A stretch of DNA of 64,000 nucleotides from Chryseobacterium sp. SN22 (GTDB lineage: Bacteria; Bacteroidota; Bacteroidia; Flavobacteriales; Weeksellaceae): positions 124,001 through 188,000 of the forward strand of contig NZ_VTSX01000002.1 in the NCBI RefSeq assembly GCF_008329705.1, given 5' to 3'. Below the pieces are notes generated by a model. It saw only the letters and a program-made list of their open reading frames with translations. It ran no database searches and was not told the origin of the DNA. Positions within the stretch are counted from its first letter, which is position 1; each line of letters starts with the position of its first letter. The position numbers and the translations under genes are program-made. Below, piece after piece: positions 33,505 through 41,308 of this stretch.

Positions 33505-34417
33505 CAATCTGCTCATTAATATATTCAATCAAACTATTGAAATCCTCCTGCGAATACCCCAACGGCAGATAATGAATATCATCCGCTTTCCGGTACCAGG
33601 TCAGCTGGCGCTTGGCGTACCGGCGGCTGTTTTTCTTGATCTCGGAAACGGCAAAATCCAGATCCCATTCTCCTTCAAAATATTTGAATAATTCGGAGTA
33701 ACCTACAGTATTTAAAGCGGTCAGATGTTTGAACGGTTCAAGGCTTCTGGCTTCCTCCAGCAATCCGTTTTCCATCATCAGGTCTACCCTTCTGTTGATC
33801 CGGCCGTACAGTTCTTCCCTCGGTGCTTCGATCCCGATGCGGATGGTTTTAAAATCCCGGGAATCCTGTGAAACGGCAATCTGCTCGGAATACTTTTTAC
33901 CAGTCTGCCAGATGACATCAATGGCACGCAGCAGCCTTCGGTGGTTATGAAAATCAACAACGGCAAAATATTCCGGGTCGAGTTCCTTCAATAGTTCCTG
34001 AAGCTTTGCGATGCCTTGATTTTCAAAAATAGCCTGTAATTTTTTCTGGTTGTCTTCATCAGCTTCCGGCAGGTCGTTTAATCCTTCGATCACTGCTTTT
34101 TCATACATCATGCTTCCACCTACAAGAATCACCGTTTCATAATTTTCGAAAAGTCCGTTGAGCTTTTTCAGGGCATCTTCTTCATACTGCCCGATGGAAT
34201 AATAGTCCTCCACGGAAAGGCTGCCGATAAAATGATGCGGAGCTTCTGCCAGTTCTCCAGATGAGGGGGAAGCCGTTCCGATTTTCATTTCCCTGAAAAA
34301 CTGTCTTGAATCGCAGGAAACAATTTCGGTACTGAAATGTTTGGCCAGATCAATGGCCAGTCTTGTTTTCCCGATTCCGGTAGGCCCTACAACAGAAATT
34401 AAATTTTTCTTTTTCAC
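33491..34417 (-). CDS. miaA: tRNA dimethylallyltransferase
   Basis: A 308-residue enzyme that prenylates A37 of tRNAs reading UNN codons. Motifs: P-loop GPTGIGKTRLAIDLA, EIVSCDSRQFFREMKIGTA (with the Asp/Ser/Arg of the active site), HHFIGSLSVEDYYSIGQYE and QLTWYRKADDIHYL near the end. The start codon is GTG, 4 nt after a perfect -7 box. The C-terminal residues (EQIDLNH) are encoded by a dispersed repeat that also occurs upstream of the gene. Confidence 0.95.
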   Translation of the reverse strand: MKKKNLISVVGPTGIGKTRLAIDLAKHFSTEIVSCDSRQFFREMKIGTASPSSGELAEAPHHFIGSLSVEDYYSIGQYEEDALKKLNGLFENYETVILVGGSMMYEKAVIEGLNDLPEADEDNQKKLQAIFENQGIAKLQELLKELDPEYFAVVDFHNHRRLLRAIDVIWQTGKKYSEQIAVSQDSRDFKTIRIGIEAPREELYGRINRRVDLMMENGLLEEARSLEPFKHLTALNTVGYSELFKYFEGEWDLDFAVSEIKKNSRRYAKRQLTWYRKADDIHYLPLGYSQEDFNSLIEYINEQIDLNH

Positions 34418-34421
34418 AGGG

Positions 34422-34429
34422 CAAATTTA
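34422..34429 (-). promoter_or_regulatory. miaA -7 box adjacent to the start codon
   Basis: TAAATTTG on the minus strand ends 4 nt before the GTG start, the same geometry as fmt and aroC. Confidence 0.6.
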
Positions 34430-34538
34430 CGAAAATGCTGTTTATTCCAATTTCCGCAAAAGAAACGAAAGATTTCTTTATTTTTCAGATATTTAAAAGT
34501 TTACAAAATAATCCTTGAACCTTTGGCCATTAATGAAC

Positions 34539-34664
34539 TATTAAGAAAGTGAAATGGTCAAGTTTTATTAAGAAAAATCAATTAGACTTTATAAGCATTA
34601 CGCTCAAGGCAATGCTCAACTTAATATTTCTTAGCGCCTTCATCAGAATCTTAAAGGTTTAAAT
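34539..34664. repeat. miaA-flanking repeat, copy 2
   Basis: Direct-orientation relative of 33391-33504, sharing ATTAAGAAAAATC and GCTCAACTTAATATTT. The rest of the 34430-34735 gap holds no gene. Confidence 0.6.
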
Positions 34665-34735
34665 ATTCACAACTGTTTATCTCCGGTCTCAAGCTTCCGG
34701 CGCATGGACTTTAGCAAACTATAGACTTAAATGTT

Positions 34736-34743
34736 TATCTTTG
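34736..34743 (+). promoter_or_regulatory. -7 box for the yicC-gmk-nadA cluster
   Basis: TATCTTTG, 17 bp upstream of the YicC family gene. Confidence 0.55.
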
Positions 34744-34760
34744 TACAACAATAAAAAACT

Positions 34761-35618
34761 ATGATTTTATCAATGACCGGCTTTGGTAGAGCCGAAGGTG
34801 TTTTTGAAGGAAAAAAGATCACGATCGATATTAAATCGCTGAACAGTAAAAGCTTTGATTTGAATATCAAAATTCCGCTCCGGTACAAAGAGAAGGAATT
34901 CGAGATCCGAAAGATTCTTAACGACCGGATCATCCGTGGAAAGGTAGACTGCTACCTCAACCTGGAGAATCTGGAAGAATCTACCGATGTAAAAATCAAC
35001 AAAAGCCTTATTGATTCCTATATCAGCGAACTTAAAAGTGTAGCCTCCGACGGTCCCGATTTTGAATACCTGAAAATGGCGGTCCGGTTTCCGGATGCGA
35101 TTACATCGAGACCCGACGAACTTTCTGAAGGCGAATGGGAAGCGCTGGCCAAAATCGTACAGGCAGCAGTTGACCGTTTTGAAGAATTCAGAAAGACCGA
35201 AGGCAATATTCTTCATGAAGAATTGGAGAGAAACCTTCTCAATATTGAAAAAAATCTTGCCGAGGTGGTTCCTTTTGAGGAAGAACGGATCATTGCCGTA
35301 AAGGAGCGTTACCAGAAATCACTGAAAGAATTTGAAAATGTGGACGAAACCCGTTTTTATCAGGAAATGGCTTATTTCACGGAGAAACTGGATATTTCGG
35401 AAGAGAAGGTAAGGCTTTCGCAACATCTGAAATATTATAAGGAAGTAATGGACAATGAAGATTTCAACGGGAAAAAGCTTGGGTTTATCTCCCAGGAAAT
35501 CGGCCGCGAGATCAACACTTTGGGTTCAAAAGCCAACCATGCCGCCATCCAGAAGCTGGTGGTAATGATGAAGGATGATCTGGAAAAGATCAAAGAACAA
35601 ACGTTAAACGTTCTTTAG
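34761..35618 (+). CDS. YicC family endoribonuclease-like protein
   Basis: A 285-residue protein starting MILSMTGFGRAEGVFEGKKITIDIKSLNSK, the diagnostic N-terminus of the YicC family. The C-terminal DUF1732-type part ends EIGREINTLGSKANHAAIQKLVVMMKDDLEKIKEQTLNVL, also typical. E. coli YicC has been described as an RNase. It is 89 bp upstream of guanylate kinase, an arrangement seen in many bacteria (yicC-gmk), and probably shares a transcript with it. Confidence 0.93.
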   Translation: MILSMTGFGRAEGVFEGKKITIDIKSLNSKSFDLNIKIPLRYKEKEFEIRKILNDRIIRGKVDCYLNLENLEESTDVKINKSLIDSYISELKSVASDGPDFEYLKMAVRFPDAITSRPDELSEGEWEALAKIVQAAVDRFEEFRKTEGNILHEELERNLLNIEKNLAEVVPFEEERIIAVKERYQKSLKEFENVDETRFYQEMAYFTEKLDISEEKVRLSQHLKYYKEVMDNEDFNGKKLGFISQEIGREINTLGSKANHAAIQKLVVMMKDDLEKIKEQTLNVL

Positions 35619-35707
35619 ATTCAGAGTTCAATGTTTAAAATTCAAGGCTGCAGGCTTTGAAAAACAAATGATCTTTAAATGACGAACTTAACTTTAAACC
35701 AAAAACT

Positions 35708-36274
35708 TTGAACAATAAAGTAATCATCTTTTCCGCACCGTCGGGAAGCGGAAAGACAACATTGGTAAAACACGCTCTGGAAGTATTCGGTGAACTGCAG
35801 TTCTCGATTTCCTGTACGACCAGGCAACCGAGAGGCAGTGAAGTGCATGCAGTGGATTATCATTTTTTAACCCCTGATGAATTCAGGCAGAAAATTTCGG
35901 AAGATGCCTTTGTGGAATTTGAAGAAGTATATACCGATAAATATTACGGGACGCTGAAATCTGAAGTGGAAAAAATCTGGAGTCAGGGCAAAGTGGTCAT
36001 CTTTGACGTCGACGTAAAAGGCGGAATCTCTTTAAAAAAATATTTTGGAGAACAGGCTTTATCCATTTTTATCGAACCTCCTTCAATTGAAGAACTGGAA
36101 CGGCGACTGATTTCCAGAGCAACCGATGATGCAGAAACCATCAAAATCCGTGTTGCCAAGGCAGAAGAAGAAATGTCTTATGCCGGAGCATTTGATAAAA
36201 TCGTGATCAATTCCGATCTGAACAAAGCAAAAAAAGAAATAGAAAGTTTAATACAATATTTTATCGGAAGCTGA
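35708..36274 (+). CDS. gmk: Guanylate kinase
   Basis: A 188-residue enzyme phosphorylating GMP to GDP. The P-loop is FSAPSGSGKTTLVKHAL. The GMP-binding region reads ISCTTRQPRGSEVHAVDYHFLT, then FVEFEEVYTDKYYGTLKSEVE, and the lid has RLISRATDDAETIKIRVAKAEEE. The start codon is TTG at 35708; no in-frame ATG exists nearby and the P-loop position fits the family. It is followed 52 bp later by nadA. Confidence 0.95.
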   Translation: MNNKVIIFSAPSGSGKTTLVKHALEVFGELQFSISCTTRQPRGSEVHAVDYHFLTPDEFRQKISEDAFVEFEEVYTDKYYGTLKSEVEKIWSQGKVVIFDVDVKGGISLKKYFGEQALSIFIEPPSIEELERRLISRATDDAETIKIRVAKAEEEMSYAGAFDKIVINSDLNKAKKEIESLIQYFIGS

Positions 36275-36326
36275 AGTTTAATTTTTGACTTTTGATTTTC
36301 CGATAAACCAAAACATTAAGGTGGAT

Positions 36327-37346
36327 ATGAGTACCGAAACATTAGAAAAAGCTAAATCTGCAATTCCGGTAAGGGGATTCTTAGATATCAAAGACCTGAT
36401 TATTCCTGAAGGCGAGGAACTCGTAAAAGCGATTCTTAAGCTGAAAGAAGAAAAAAATGCGGTGATTTTAGCCCATTATTATCAGCCCGGAGAAATCCAG
36501 GATATTGCCGATTTCCTTGGAGATTCCCTTCAGCTGGCAAGACAGGCAAAGGATACCGATGCCGATATGATTGTATTCTGCGGAGTGCATTTCATGGCCG
36601 AAGCGGCAAAAATTTTAAATCCGACCAAAAAAGTAGTCCTTCCTGACACGATGGCAGGATGCTCGTTAGCAGACGGCTGCTCAGGAGAAGGCCTGCGGAA
36701 AATGCGCGAGCAGCATCCGAATGCTTTGGTTGCCACTTACATCAACTGTAATGCGGAAACAAAGGCGGAGAGTGACATCATTGTGACGAGCTCAAATGCT
36801 GAAACCGTAATCGAAGCACTACCGAAAGACCGCCCGATTATTTTCGCCCCGGATAAAAACCTGGGAAGGTACCTTTCTCAGAAAACAGGCCGTGACATGA
36901 TCCTCTGGGATGGCAGCTGCATCGTTCACGAAGCTTTTTCCATGGAGAGAATCGCCAAACAGCTGGCTGATAATCCTGATGCGAAGTTAATTGCCCACCC
37001 GGAAAGTGAAGAAGCAGTTCTGAAGCTGGCCCATTTCATTGGTTCCACTTCTGCCCTGCTGAATTTTGTGGAACAGGACGATTGCCAGAAATTCATCATT
37101 GCCACGGAAGAAGGCATCCTGCATGAGATGAAGAAGCGTGCCCCTCATAAGGAATTGGTTCCGGCTTTGGTTTTCGATGAAACCTGCAACTGTTCCGAAT
37201 GTTTCTATATGAAACGGAATACGATGGAAAAGCTGTATCTGTGCATGAAATACGAACTTCCCGAGATCCTGATGGATGAAGAGTTAAGATTAAAAGCTTT
37301 AAAGCCGATTGAAGCGATGCTGGATCTTTCGAAAAGCATTAAGTAA
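36327..37346 (+). CDS. nadA: Quinolinate synthase A
   Basis: A 339-residue [4Fe-4S] enzyme that condenses iminoaspartate with dihydroxyacetone phosphate in NAD synthesis. Motifs: ILAHYYQPGEIQDIADFLGDSL, FCGVHFMAEAAKILNPTKKV, YINCNAETKAESD, and TCNCSECFYMKRNT near the end, which hold the conserved cluster cysteines. I chose the ATG at 36327, preceded by AAGGTGG (a possible ribosome-binding site). An in-frame TTG 42 bp upstream adds residues not typical of NadA. nadB is not in the window. Confidence 0.95.
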   Translation: MSTETLEKAKSAIPVRGFLDIKDLIIPEGEELVKAILKLKEEKNAVILAHYYQPGEIQDIADFLGDSLQLARQAKDTDADMIVFCGVHFMAEAAKILNPTKKVVLPDTMAGCSLADGCSGEGLRKMREQHPNALVATYINCNAETKAESDIIVTSSNAETVIEALPKDRPIIFAPDKNLGRYLSQKTGRDMILWDGSCIVHEAFSMERIAKQLADNPDAKLIAHPESEEAVLKLAHFIGSTSALLNFVEQDDCQKFIIATEEGILHEMKKRAPHKELVPALVFDETCNCSECFYMKRNTMEKLYLCMKYELPEILMDEELRLKALKPIEAMLDLSKSIK

Positions 37347-37361
37347 TTTTTCACTTTTGTG

Positions 37362-37397
37362 TTGAATATTTTCTATTGAAAGGACTAAAATATTCAA
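37362..37397. promoter_or_regulatory. Inverted repeat upstream of the first leader-peptide gene
   Basis: TTGAATATTTT and AAAATATTCAA (11-bp arms) are separated by 14 bp and end 1 bp before the ATG. It may be a nadA transcript end or an operator. Confidence 0.35.
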
Positions 37398-37398
37398 T

Positions 37399-37561
37399 AT
37401 GAAAAATCTCAAAAAAATTAGACCGGAAAAGTCTTAAAAGAGTAAACGGAGGAAATGAAACCTGTCACCTCAATGGTGAAATTCACGAAACCTGCGGGTT
37501 GGGTTGCAACGGAGACCTGATTCGTATTCCGAGAGGACATTATATTCCGGATAATTGCTAA
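37399..37561 (+). pseudogene. Frameshifted bacteriocin-like leader peptide gene
   Basis: As written, the ATG frame stops after 12 codons. Dropping one base from the seven-A run at 37411-37417 restores a 53-residue peptide. It has the leader MKNLKKLDRKSLKRVNGG and a core rich in Cys, Gly and charged residues (NETCHLNGEIHETCGLGCNG...) ending PDNC. This matches the three minus-strand peptide genes that follow. It is either a true inactivation, a homopolymer sequencing error, or a slippage-controlled gene. A strong hairpin follows 5 bp after the restored stop. Confidence 0.7.
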
Positions 37562-37566
37562 TAAAC

Positions 37567-37594
37567 AAAGGCTGCTTGTCATCAAGCAGCCTTT
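37567..37594. terminator. Terminator after the frameshifted peptide gene
   Basis: AAAGGCTGCTTG-TCAT-CAAGCAGCCTTT, a perfect 12-bp stem with a short T tract. Confidence 0.8.
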
Positions 37595-37713
37595 CTCTTA
37601 TCTATTATTCATAACAATCCGTGCTCACATCTATACATCTTTGGCAGTTCTAAGAAGGTAAGAATATTGAGTGTAGGTGTTGAAATTTTATAGCATCTGT
37701 GATAAATCAATCA

Positions 37714-37899
37714 TTAATCAAGAGCACATTCGTAGCTTAGCAATACCTTAGATTTGCAGCATGCGGGAAGCGCATCATAATCTGCACATGATTTAGGAAA
37801 GCCAGGTCCGTATGGTCCTGGAGGGCAGACATAATTACAGGTAGCACCTCCATTGATTGATTTTAAATTTTCTCTGCCAATTCTTTTTAAGTTTTTCAT
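37714..37899 (-). CDS. Bacteriocin-like peptide with double-glycine leader
   Basis: A 61-residue peptide. The leader MKNLKRIGRENLKSINGG ends in the GG processing site used by peptidase-containing ABC transporters. The predicted core (ATCNYVCPPGPYGPGFPK...) has six cysteines and the unusual PPGPYGPG stretch. Similar leaders (MKNLKK.xREx.LKxIxGG) are widespread in Chryseobacterium and annotated as bacteriocin-like. No transporter or modification enzyme is in the window, so function, export and antimicrobial activity are inferred. Confidence 0.75.
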   Translation of the reverse strand: MKNLKRIGRENLKSINGGATCNYVCPPGPYGPGFPKSCADYDALPACCKSKVLLSYECALD

Positions 37900-37933
37900 A
37901 ATAGGTTAAATTAAAATTTCATAGATATACAAA

Positions 37934-38140
37934 CTATTGTGGAGTGGAATTAAAACACTCAGAACTTACCAATACACATGGTTTACACCGGCTTGGCAAT
38001 ACATTATAATCTTCACAGGAATAGGTATAACCGTTGGATGCTCCGCCCGGGCCATATCCGCCTTTAGGACATCCGGTGCAGTTAGCCGCCCCACTGATTT
38101 TATAAAGATCTTTTCTTGTTAATTTTTTTAAATTTTTCAT
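37934..38140 (-). CDS. Bacteriocin-like peptide with Gly-Ala leader end
   Basis: A 68-residue peptide starting at the inner ATG (MKNLKKLTRKDLYKISGA...). An in-frame start 30 bp upstream would add MKNHQIKNWT, foreign to the leader family. The leader ends SGAA instead of GG, so processing may differ. The core repeats features of the neighbouring peptide: CPKGGYGPGG, a YSCEDYNVLP segment (compare SCADYDALP) and spaced cysteines. The two are clearly paralogues, which suggests local duplication and divergence of the core. Confidence 0.72.
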   Translation of the reverse strand: MKNLKKLTRKDLYKISGAANCTGCPKGGYGPGGASNGYTYSCEDYNVLPSRCKPCVLVSSECFNSTPQ

Positions 38141-38170
38141 AGTCCAATTTTTGATTTGATGATTTTTCAA

Positions 38171-38353
38171 TTAAGGATTCGGATCCAAACATAAAGGATA
38201 ATCATATGAATACAGGCACACTTTACGACCTCTAAGTTCTGTACACCACGCACAGCCTTTTGGTCCGCAATCCAAGTCTACACTGCATTCATCTCCTGCC
38301 CCGCCGGCAATTGTCTTTAGGTTCTCTCTGTTCAGTTTTTTTAGATTTTTCAT
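38171..38353 (-). CDS. Bacteriocin-like peptide with double-glycine leader
   Basis: A 60-residue peptide with leader MKNLKKLNRENLKTIAGG and a different, cysteine-rich core (AGDECSVDLDCGPKGCAWCT...) with six Cys. It is the first gene of the minus-strand trio, with 30 bp to the next. A possible -7 box (TAGCTTTG on the minus strand, 38408-38415) overlaps the folB start. The core is unlike its neighbours, while the leaders are nearly identical. Confidence 0.72.
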   Translation of the reverse strand: MKNLKKLNRENLKTIAGGAGDECSVDLDCGPKGCAWCTELRGRKVCLYSYDYPLCLDPNP

Positions 38354-38367
38354 AATAATTTAATTTT

Positions 38368-38397
38368 TTTGTTTGACATTTAAATATATTACTTTTG
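38368..38397 (+). promoter_or_regulatory. folB promoter
   Basis: TTTG (38368-38371), 18 bp, TACTTTTG (38390-38397), 17 bp upstream of the folB ATG. Confidence 0.6.
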
Positions 38398-38407
38398 CTA
38401 CAGATAA

Positions 38408-38415
38408 CAAAGCTA
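38408..38415 (-). promoter_or_regulatory. Possible -7 box for the peptide trio
   Basis: TAGCTTTG on the minus strand. Its last base is the first base of the folB start codon, so the divergent units share this short region. Confidence 0.4.
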
Positions 38416-38783
38416 TGAGTAAAATATTTCTCGAAAACGTGAAAATATATGCCTGCCACGGGGTTTTGCCGGAAGAAAATATTATCGGAACGTATTATAT
38501 TCTAAATGTGGAACTTCACACCGACTTATGGAAAGCGGCAGCGTCTGACGCCCTGAATGATACGATAAGCTATGCGGATATCAATGACATCATCCATAAT
38601 GAAATGGAAATCAAGTCTAAACTGCTGGAACATGTCGCAGGAAGAATTATTTCCAGAATCCATGAGGAGTTTCCGCAGGTTGATTACATTAAACTAAAAA
38701 TTACCAAAACGGCCCCGCCGATGAAGGGAGAAATGCAGGGAGCCAGTATTGAATTGGAACGAAGTTTTAAACCCGGAAATTAA
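38415..38783 (+). CDS. folB: Dihydroneopterin aldolase
   Basis: A 122-residue enzyme of folate synthesis that cleaves dihydroneopterin to 6-hydroxymethyl-dihydropterin, the FolK substrate. Motifs: IFLENVKIYACHGVLPEENIIGTYYILN with the catalytic region, SYADINDIIHNEM, LLEHVAGRI and LKITKTAPPM. I chose the ATG at 38415, because an in-frame upstream start at 38373 would fall inside the promoter. The next gene starts 32 bp later after a small hairpin. Confidence 0.94.
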   Translation: MSKIFLENVKIYACHGVLPEENIIGTYYILNVELHTDLWKAAASDALNDTISYADINDIIHNEMEIKSKLLEHVAGRIISRIHEEFPQVDYIKLKITKTAPPMKGEMQGASIELERSFKPGN

Positions 38784-38815
38784 AGCAAGCTTTAATTCCT
38801 TTAAAAATTACACTA

Positions 38816-40180
38816 TTGAAAATTTTCAAACTGCTATTTTTAATTTTATCTGTTGTCACTTTCGGGCAGACTATAGTCGATAATCAGCCCGCCAACTATA
38901 ATTTTCCTAAACTGAAATCCAGCATCACTATGCCGGTAACGATTCCCTTAGCGGAAATCAGCAATATGATCAATGCCTCGGTAAAGGATCTTATTTATCA
39001 GGATGACTCCTATACCGATAACAACAATGACCAGTTCAAGGTAAAAGTCTGGAAAACACGTCCGATCCGTCTGGTCGGCGGGACCGATCAGAATATACTG
39101 ATTGAGGTACCTTTGAAAATCTGGGCGGAAAAAGGCATTGGAACATTAGGCATTTACACCTATCAGAATACGACCTTTGAAACGGTAATGTCTTTCAGTA
39201 CCACTCTTAATTTTCAGAACAACTGGACCATAAAGACTACTACCGAACCCAATGGCTTCCGGTGGGTGGTAAAACCCGTTCTCGATTTTGGCAGGCTCCA
39301 GATTCCGATTACCGGCCTGGTGGAAAAGAGCCTGATCGAGCAACAGCAGAAGTTCAGCAAAACAATCGACCAGCAGCTGGCCACGCAACTTAATTTCCAG
39401 CAATATGTGGTAACCGCCTGGAATGTTTTCTCAAATCCATTCAATATTTCGGAGGAATACAAGACGTGGCTGAAAGTAACCCCGATCAGCGTCAATGTTA
39501 CGCCGCTGAAATTTTACGGCAATCAGATCAATACCAATCTGGGAATCGACATATATTCGGAAACTTTTACCGGAAACAAACCGGCTTCTTCTCCACCTGT
39601 AAAAACCGCTGCAGATTTCAGCTTTACATCGGCTTTGAATGGTAAGTTCCTGATTCAGACCACAGCAAATATTCCTTTTACCCAAGCAACGGAAATTGCC
39701 CGGAACCTGTTTTTAAATAAAGAATACGATGTCGGAGGATCTTCCGTAAAAATTAAAGACATTAAGGTATATGGTGTAAAAGACAAAGTAATGATTGAAG
39801 CGGATACGGAAGGCTATGTAAATGGGAAAGCTTTCATTTCCGGAATTCCCGTTTATGATGAAGCCAAGAAGAAAATCGTACTGTCGGATACAAAATTTAA
39901 TCTAAGGACGGCCAATATTCTCCAAAAGACGGCGACCCTGCTTTTCCGGGGCAGGATTGTAAAGATGATCGAAGAAGAATACGGAATTCCAACGCAGGAC
40001 ATTGAAAGCAGTTCAAAAAAAAGTATAGAAGAAGCTTTTAACAAAGAATATTACAAAGGTCTGAAAATGAACGGAAAAGTCTTTAATCTGAAGCCCGGCC
40101 GGATCCTGATGAATCCGTACGGTATCACCGCGGTTATTGATACGAACGCTTCTTTGAAACTGGTGTTAAACGGAATGTAA
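38816..40180 (+). CDS. DUF4403 family exported protein
   Basis: A 454-residue protein with a signal peptide (MKIFKLLFLILSVVTFGQ) and a TTG start. The segments SITMPVTIPLAEISNMINASV, DQFKVKVWKTRPIRLVGG and WVVKPVLDFGRLQIPIT are characteristic of DUF4403, a family with two tubular lipid-binding-like domains whose role is unknown. It is expected in the periplasm. It follows folB by 32 bp and could be co-transcribed, although the pathway link is not obvious. Confidence 0.85.
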   Translation: MKIFKLLFLILSVVTFGQTIVDNQPANYNFPKLKSSITMPVTIPLAEISNMINASVKDLIYQDDSYTDNNNDQFKVKVWKTRPIRLVGGTDQNILIEVPLKIWAEKGIGTLGIYTYQNTTFETVMSFSTTLNFQNNWTIKTTTEPNGFRWVVKPVLDFGRLQIPITGLVEKSLIEQQQKFSKTIDQQLATQLNFQQYVVTAWNVFSNPFNISEEYKTWLKVTPISVNVTPLKFYGNQINTNLGIDIYSETFTGNKPASSPPVKTAADFSFTSALNGKFLIQTTANIPFTQATEIARNLFLNKEYDVGGSSVKIKDIKVYGVKDKVMIEADTEGYVNGKAFISGIPVYDEAKKKIVLSDTKFNLRTANILQKTATLLFRGRIVKMIEEEYGIPTQDIESSSKKSIEEAFNKEYYKGLKMNGKVFNLKPGRILMNPYGITAVIDTNASLKLVLNGM

Positions 40181-40261
40181 AATAATTAAAAATTATGAGG
40201 CTGAAAGACAGGCAAAAAGCAATATATAAAGCACCAACACAAAAGAATTTGCTTAAAAACT

Positions 40262-40291
40262 TTTGTTGAAAACTAAATTTTAGTATATTTG
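40262..40291 (+). promoter_or_regulatory. tRNA-Cys promoter
   Basis: TTTG (40262-40265), 18 bp, TATATTTG (40284-40291): a textbook Bacteroidetes promoter 20 bp before the tRNA. Confidence 0.75.
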
Positions 40292-40311
40292 CACACCTCA
40301 AAATGGTAAAT

Positions 40312-40385
40312 GGTACTTTGGCCGAGCGGCTAGGCAGTGGTCTGCAACACCATCTACAGCGGTTCGAATCCGCTAGGTACCTCCA
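40312..40385 (+). tRNA. tRNA-Cys (anticodon GCA)
   Basis: A full cloverleaf can be drawn. The acceptor is GGTACTT with AGGTACC (one G-T pair). The anticodon loop CTGCAAC gives GCA, the T-arm has GGTTCGAATCC, the discriminator base is T (as expected for Cys), and CCA is encoded. It marks the left edge of the accessory region that continues to about 42.7 kb. Confidence 0.95.
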
Positions 40386-40388
40386 TAT

Positions 40389-40429
40389 AAACCCTAATTT
40401 ACTTTAAAATAGTATTTTAGGGTTTTTTT
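40389..40429 (+). terminator. tRNA-Cys terminator
   Basis: AAACCCTAA and TTAGGGTTT pair across a 19-nt loop and end in seven T. Confidence 0.75.
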
Positions 40430-40440
40430 ATTTGTGGGAA

Positions 40441-40462
40441 ATTCCAACCATATTCCAACGAA
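40441..40462. repeat. Short direct repeat behind tRNA-Cys
   Basis: ATTCCAACCAT followed at once by ATTCCAACGAA, 56 bp downstream of the tRNA, in a region of decayed genes. It could be the scar of an integrated element, but no integrase or matching distal copy was found. Confidence 0.25.
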
Positions 40463-40563
40463 ATAAAATGGTGCATGCACAAAATGGATCAAACAGAGAA
40501 GTTGAGGATTATTGAAAAAGTTTTATTAATTTGAATGGTAAAAGTGATTTGCCTTTTACTCCA

Positions 40564-40848
40564 CTAAGCTATAGTGTCATTTCTAAATATTTTTAAGTTG
40601 AAATTATCCGAAATAAAATATGCAGAATATATAATTTCTGAAATATGATAATATTCAAAATTATCAATTGCTGAATGTAATGTGTCATGCTAAACTAGTC
40701 CAAGTACCTTTGCGAACGAAAAATCTATAGCTGTAATGTAATCTATTCTATTTTTAACCTCGATAGCGTTTGAAATTTTCTCCCTAACTTTTATAGCTGA
40801 TCCAGTAAAAACCAGGTTGGCCCAATTCTTCTTGTTTCTAAAATAAAA
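40564..40848 (-). pseudogene. Decayed gene of unknown family
   Basis: The minus strand reads as one frame of 95 codons interrupted by a single TAG at 40690-40692. Before it: RNKKNWANLVFTGSAIKV, REKISNAIEVKNRIDYITAI and FSFAKVLGLV. After it: HDTLHSAIDNFEYYHISEII and more. The composition is protein-like on both sides of the stop and there is no start codon. I do not recognise the family. It lies just after tRNA-Cys, in keeping with a degraded insertion. Confidence 0.35.
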
Positions 40849-40857
40849 TTAGATATT

Positions 40858-41130
40858 ATGCAACATACGAATCCAAAAAATCAGGAAGAACCTTTAACGA
40901 TTATAATGAACTGGCTAAAAGCAAAGATGAAAGAACGTTTTGAGAGAGACTTCAATTTGGATCATGAAGTAGTAATAGCTTCCGGCAATGCGTTTAAAGC
41001 GGCCCTTACTCCTGAGACCTCGAAATTATCTCAGCAGGAGTCTCTAGGGCTTTCATTTTACGTCAAACATATCAACAGCGGAGATCTTACTATAGATCAG
41101 ATGATGGAAGAAATTAACGCACTAAAATAA
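40858..41130 (+). CDS. Hypothetical protein, 90 residues
   Basis: A charged, soluble protein (MQHTNPKNQEEPLTIIMNWLKAKMKERFERDFN...) with helical C-terminal half (KLSQQESLGLSFYVKHINSG). No motif was recognised. A TACCTTTG box at 40705-40712 lies 146 bp upstream. It is in the accessory stretch beyond tRNA-Cys and is probably a real but lineage-specific gene. Confidence 0.5.
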   Translation: MQHTNPKNQEEPLTIIMNWLKAKMKERFERDFNLDHEVVIASGNAFKAALTPETSKLSQQESLGLSFYVKHINSGDLTIDQMMEEINALK

Positions 41131-41308
41131 AATTCCCCGGCCGGAACCAGGGAGTAATTTGAAAGATATAGTGGTGATTAAATGTATTTTTAAATTCAAA
41201 GAACGTACCAACGCTTTAAATTTTTTATTTAACTAGTTAAAATAATTATTTTTTTAACCTGACGATTTCTGATTAAATCTGATCTTAATTTTAATAATCA
41301 TTCTTATT

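Noticed and set aside
40441..40462. Definite attachment site next to tRNA-Cys
   Set aside because: There is no integrase and no matching distal repeat, so only a weak hint remains.
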